Shown: positions 31,633 through 34,927 of the stretch, in pieces
Position numbering within the stretch: position 1 is the first letter of the stretch
Layout of the letters: every line of letters starts with the position of its first letter
Origin: Actinomycetota bacterium
GTDB lineage: Bacteria > Actinomycetota > Geothermincolia > Fen-727 > Anoxymicrobiaceae
Direction: 5' to 3'
Assembly: GCA_018831265.1 (NCBI GenBank)
Contig: JAHJCO010000042.1
Span: 1-34,927 of the forward strand
Length of the DNA stretch: 34,927 bases
The notes under the pieces: generated by a model
The model's database searches: none
Told to the model about the DNA's origin: nothing
The model's input: only the letters and a program-made list of their open reading frames with translations
Program-made: the position numbers and the translations under genes

Positions 31633-33680
31633 TGGGCGGAAGAGACCTTGACATGTCCGACATGATCACACCGGAGCCCCCGACCGTTGACGAGGTCCGG
31701 TGCATGGAGGCCCTGAGCCCCGCCGACCTGGAGATCCTCGGACACAGGATGCAGATGATCGCGCTCGAGGCGAACGAGGTGCTGATGCGGATGTCGGGCT
31801 CCCCGGCGGGCCTGGCCGGCGACATAGGGTCCTGCGTCTACACGGCGGAGGGCGATCCGGCCGCGGCTGCGGTCGGCATCTGGGGGCACGCCTTCGCGGG
31901 CCAGCTCCCCATCAAGTACATCCTCAAGCACTACGCCGACGATCCCTCGGTGGGCATCCACGACGGTGACGCGTTCTTCTGTAACGAGGCGCTCTTCGGC
32001 GGCATACACCCGCCCGACATGGGCACCTTCATGCCCATCTTCCACGAGGGCAGGCTGATCGCCTGGGCGGAATCCATGGTCCACGCGACGGACACCGGGG
32101 CCATCGAGATGGGCGGGATCGCGATGAATGCCAAGACCCGCTACGACGAGGGGCTGAAGATGGCCCCCATGAAGCTCGCCGAGAACTTCATGATAAAAGG
32201 TGACGTTGCGACGATGATGGAGAACATGGTCAGGGACCAGGCGTCGCTCGCTCTCGACAACAAGGCCCGCCTGGCCGCGTGCATGCGCATAAGGCAGCGG
32301 GTGCTCGAGGTCGCGGAGAAGAAAGGCGCCGACGCCGTGGTAGGCTGCCTGAGGAGGATGATCGAGGAAGGCGCCAGGGTGGCGCGGGAGCGGGTGGCGG
32401 CTCTGAACGACGGCACCTACCGGCAGCCGGTCTTCATGAACCTGGAGCGGCCGGAGTCGCAGGGGGGCGGCGAGCAGCTGGTGAGGATCATGCTCTCCAT
32501 CCGCAAGAAGGGGGATCGGATCACGGCCGACTTCTCCGGAACATCACCGGAGGCCGAGAGCCCGCTGAACCTGTACAGCCACGTCATCCACCCGTTCGGC
32601 ACGGGTTACGTATGCTGCTCGCATCTCTTCCCGGACCTTCCTCCCTCCCTCGGTCTCACTGAGATAGTGGACCTCGTCGTCGAGCCCGGCAGCATGGTCT
32701 GCCCGGGAGAAGAAGCGGCGGTAGGCGCGTGCCCCGCAACCGCGTTCGCCGCTTCCCAGGCCATATTCTGCTGCATAGCCCGGATGATGTTCGACAGCGA
32801 CCTCCGGGAGAACCTGGTGAGCACTTATCCGTACATGACCCTCTACGCGGTCTGGGGAGGGCTCGACCGCAAGGGCAACTACTTCGTGTCCTTCGGAGCC
32901 GACATCAACGCCGGGGGTTTCCCGGCGCGCTCGGACATGGACGGCGTGGATACTGCCGGGTTCAACGTGGCGACCCGCTCCGACTGCGGGGAGGTCGAGG
33001 ACGCGGACATCATCCAGGGGATGAGCTACCTGTTCAGGCGCCAGGGGACGGATAACTTCGGGCACGGGATGTATCGGGGCGGCGCGGGAATCGAGTTCGC
33101 CTACCTCGCGCACAAGTCGATGATGACGGTGCTGGCATGCGTCGGGGGTTGCGGCAAGTTCTCCAGCGCCCCCGGCATCTTCGGCGGGTACTCGGTGCCC
33201 CCCCTCATCGGGGTCAAGGTCCAGGGCTCGAATATCCTCGACATGTTCGAGCGGGGCGACGAGAACCTCCCGACCTCGATCGAGGAGGTCCTACGGAGCC
33301 GGGACGTGCTGGGAGGCACTTGCAGAGTCTCCTCCCCGATGCTGGAGATGGCCGGCCTGGACGAGGGCGACTTCTTCGCCACCCTGCAGGGAGGCGGTGC
33401 CGGCTACGGGGACGCTATCGAGCGCGAGCCGGAGGCGGTGGCACGGGACGTGGAGGCCGGGCTGGTGTCCGGGTGGGCGGCGCGCAACGTCTACAAACTG
33501 GTCTACGATCCCGAGACGTTCATCGTGGACGAGGCCGCCACCGGGGAGCTCCGCCTGGCCGCGCGCGAGGAGCGCAAGAGGCGCGGGCGTCCCTACGAGG
33601 AGTTCGCGCTCGAGTGGGACGCGAAGCGCCCCGAGGGCGTCGGGCTCGACTACTACGGAAGCTGGCCGGACTGCATGTAG
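31629..33680 (+). CDS. Hydantoinase B/oxoprolinase-family subunit (AcxB/Apc beta-like)
   Basis: The 683-residue protein carries the HyuB core, with an acetone-carboxylase-like variant of the active region: GDAFFCNEALFGGIHPPDMGTF then VHATDTGAIEMGG. In hydantoinases the latter reads AHHADIGG. Other family segments are FSGTSPEAESPLN and MYRGGAGIEFAYL. At 683 residues it lies between hydantoinase B (about 570) and AcxB (about 770). This subunit type holds the metal and carries out the carboxylation. The start codon overlaps the stop of the preceding gene (ATGA). Sequence context with the gamma-like protein argues for a ketone carboxylase rather than a hydantoinase or oxoprolinase. Confidence 0.9.
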   Translation: MMGGRDLDMSDMITPEPPTVDEVRCMEALSPADLEILGHRMQMIALEANEVLMRMSGSPAGLAGDIGSCVYTAEGDPAAAAVGIWGHAFAGQLPIKYILKHYADDPSVGIHDGDAFFCNEALFGGIHPPDMGTFMPIFHEGRLIAWAESMVHATDTGAIEMGGIAMNAKTRYDEGLKMAPMKLAENFMIKGDVATMMENMVRDQASLALDNKARLAACMRIRQRVLEVAEKKGADAVVGCLRRMIEEGARVARERVAALNDGTYRQPVFMNLERPESQGGGEQLVRIMLSIRKKGDRITADFSGTSPEAESPLNLYSHVIHPFGTGYVCCSHLFPDLPPSLGLTEIVDLVVEPGSMVCPGEEAAVGACPATAFAASQAIFCCIARMMFDSDLRENLVSTYPYMTLYAVWGGLDRKGNYFVSFGADINAGGFPARSDMDGVDTAGFNVATRSDCGEVEDADIIQGMSYLFRRQGTDNFGHGMYRGGAGIEFAYLAHKSMMTVLACVGGCGKFSSAPGIFGGYSVPPLIGVKVQGSNILDMFERGDENLPTSIEEVLRSRDVLGGTCRVSSPMLEMAGLDEGDFFATLQGGGAGYGDAIEREPEAVARDVEAGLVSGWAARNVYKLVYDPETFIVDEAATGELRLAAREERKRRGRPYEEFALEWDAKRPEGVGLDYYGSWPDCM

Positions 33681-33689
33681 GGGGCGGTT

Positions 33690-34676
33690 ATGTCGTCGAA
33701 GCAGCTCTTCAGGGACGCGCTGGCGGGTACCGGTGGAGGCGCGGTGCCGGTTGCGCCCCTGCTGTTCACCTACGCCTCGAAGCTGAGAGGCCTCGAAGTA
33801 CGCGAGATGATGAGCGACGCCACCCTGCTGTCCAATGCGCTGGGGGACGCCCTGGAGCTCTTCGACTACGACGCGGTGCTCGCTTCCTTCGACCTCACGC
33901 TGGAGGCCGAGGCCCTGGGCTGCGAGGTGGAGTGGAACGGCTCCGGGCCCGCCGTGTCCGGCAACCTGCCGGCCGCCGAGGACCTCCCCGACGCGGCCGG
34001 TATCCAGGAGAAGGGGCGACTGCCGGTCGCCGTCGAGGTGATAAGGAGGCTGGTCGCGGTCCACGGCCGTGACAGGGGCGTCATGGCGGCGTTCACCGGA
34101 CCGCTGACCCTGTTCCGGCACCTGGACGGCAGGAGCCTGTCGGAGGCCCTGGCCGCCGATGAGGACCGGGCGCTGGACGTGCTGGACGTGGCCGGCGAGG
34201 TCGTCACCTCGATGGCGCAGCTATACGGAGACCTCGGGCTGGACGCGGTCATCCTGGCCGAGGAGACCATGCGGAGCGAGACGGAGACCGGGCTCGAGGA
34301 AGTGATGCCCATCTACGGCTCACTCTGTGACATCGCCAGGTACTTCAACCAGGCGTCCGTGTTCCTCCCGGGCGGGTACGCTGCGGAGCAGGTCGCGGGC
34401 CCGATCTGCACAGCGGGCGCGGACTGCGTGATGCTCTGGGACGCGGAGTGCCTGGAGACCGCCAGGGAGGCGGCCGGGCCGGCGCTCGCCCTGGGAGGCG
34501 GCGTGCCGCCGGGAGCGCTCTCCGCGGACCCGGGGGAGATATTCGGGATGGTGGAGAGGTGCATGAAGGGCGCAGGCTCGTCGGGCTACTTCGTATCCAC
34601 GGGCTGGGAGGTCCCCCTGGGTGCGAACCTGGAATCCCTGCACGCCATGGTCGCCGCCGCCCGCCAGTCCCGGTAG
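33690..34676 (+). CDS. Uroporphyrinogen-decarboxylase-family (MtaA/CmuA-like) protein without obvious zinc site
   Basis: The 328-residue protein has the family frame: an N-terminal PVAPLLFTYASKL-type loop, MAAFTGPLTLFRHL, GLDAVILAEE, GADCVMLWDAE, LALGGGVPP and a late STGWEVPLGANLESLHAMV. MtaA/CmuA methyltransferases bind zinc through an HxC pair before the GAD strand; here that place reads VFLPGG, so both ligands appear missing. The Arg and Asp residues of true HemE are not evident either. Zinc-dependent methyl transfer therefore cannot be assumed. It is ten bases downstream of the HyuB gene and is the last gene of the operon, so it may be an accessory subunit or act on a pathway cofactor. 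ATG at 33690 follows GGGGGCGG. Confidence 0.8.
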   Translation: MSSKQLFRDALAGTGGGAVPVAPLLFTYASKLRGLEVREMMSDATLLSNALGDALELFDYDAVLASFDLTLEAEALGCEVEWNGSGPAVSGNLPAAEDLPDAAGIQEKGRLPVAVEVIRRLVAVHGRDRGVMAAFTGPLTLFRHLDGRSLSEALAADEDRALDVLDVAGEVVTSMAQLYGDLGLDAVILAEETMRSETETGLEEVMPIYGSLCDIARYFNQASVFLPGGYAAEQVAGPICTAGADCVMLWDAECLETAREAAGPALALGGGVPPGALSADPGEIFGMVERCMKGAGSSGYFVSTGWEVPLGANLESLHAMVAAARQSR

Positions 34677-34723
34677 GCAAATGAGACAAATGAAACAGGG
34701 TGGTCGAGCAACCCATGGAAGGA

Positions 34724-34927
34724 TCTGTGGGGTCGGACGTTTGCAGTGCCGTTGGAATACGTCGATTTCGAAAAGGACATAACGCGATGAAAATCTCCGA
34801 CGCCACTCATAACTCGACGGGGTCACCCCGTTCTTTCTCAGTGGGACAACGTCGCTGTCCGTGGGGTCGGAGATTTGCAGTGTCGTTGGAGTACTCCGAC
34901 TGCGAGAAGGACATAACACAATGAAAA
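34724..34927. repeat. 70-bp direct repeat, two copies in 134-bp register, running off the window
   Basis: Copies at 34724-34793 and 34858-34927 agree at about 58 of 70 bases by eye. Each holds a stem-loop around TTGCAGTG(C/T)CGTTGGA: TCGGACGT/ACGTCGA in copy 1 (34733-34740, 34759-34765) and GTCGGAG/CTCCGAC in copy 2 (34866-34872, 34894-34900). Between them AAATCTCCGAC (34791-34801) and GTCGGAGATTT (34866-34876) form a perfect 11-bp inverted repeat. The second copy ends at the window edge, so the array may continue. No gene is supported in 34677-34927. Confidence 0.75.

Noticed and set aside
31629..33680. Hydantoinase or 5-oxoprolinase as primary assignment for the HyuA/HyuB genes
   Set aside because: The presence of a gamma-like zinc subunit, the VHATDTGAIEMGG variant and two A-type subunits fit ketone carboxylases better.
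34700..34924. 74-codon frame in the terminal repeat region, and minus-strand frames with LCPxRxR repeats
   Set aside because: The peptide repeats only mirror the DNA repeat; there is no ribosome site or hydrophobic or catalytic pattern.

Overview
The window is a GC-rich bacterial chromosome segment: compact genes, frequent GTG/TTG starts, Shine-Dalgarno sites of GGAGG type, two lipobox lipoproteins, and two TTGACA/TATAAT-type promoters. Together with redox and CoA-linked ketone or organic-acid genes (flavodoxin-ferredoxin fusion, ketone-carboxylase-like subunits, a uroporphyrinogen-decarboxylase-family protein), this suggests an anaerobic member of a GC-rich lineage such as a deep-branching Actinomycetota. 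That placement is inference; no phylogenetic marker in the window settles it.

Positions 1-2000 hold a 3'-truncated tRNA-Ser(CGA), a small four-helix membrane protein and an EFR1-type flavodoxin/2x[4Fe-4S] protein. Positions 1943-10742 (minus strand) are a cell-surface glycan block: GT39-type membrane glycosyltransferase, tadA, a giant YfhO-GT2 fusion, an extended SDR epimerase/dehydratase lacking the usual Tyr/Lys pair, a DegT-type PLP aminotransferase and a SAM methyltransferase. Positions 10743-13251 are repeat-rich: a 187-bp tandem duplication that begins in the 3' end of tRNA-Arg(ACG), an MFS exporter, and two decaying gene fragments. Positions 13252-17373 carry a penicillin-acylase-family Ntn hydrolase, an AT-rich island beside tRNA-Ser(GCT), a tRNA 3'-end remnant and a beta-propeller lipoprotein. 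Positions 17474-23219 hold a large surface-anchored putative glycoside hydrolase, an SDR, a small membrane protein, purC and a small lipoprotein. A cyclase-family hydrolase follows.

The most interesting part is 24041-34676: a TetR-family regulator followed by an eight-gene operon encoding DUF35 Zn-ribbon/OB protein, SCPx-type thiolase, HyuA-like subunit 1, SCP2 sterol-carrier protein, acetone-carboxylase-gamma-like zinc protein, HyuA-like subunit 2, HyuB-like subunit and a uroporphyrinogen-decarboxylase-family protein. The subunit set (two different A-type ATPase subunits, one B, one gamma) resembles acetophenone carboxylase more than classical acetone carboxylase. Adding SCP2 and a DUF35-thiolase pair suggests ATP-dependent carboxylation and then CoA-linked cleavage of a hydrophobic ketone. 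Matching palindromes TACGAAAA-N6-TTTTCGTA lie on the promoters of both the tetR gene and the operon, giving a self-contained regulon.

The window also carries several families of short palindromic repeats, many around a CTGACCC/GGGTCAG core. They sit on stop codons, on a start codon and inside coding sequences, where they encode linker insertions. A 70-bp hairpin-forming direct repeat starts just after the operon and runs off the window end.
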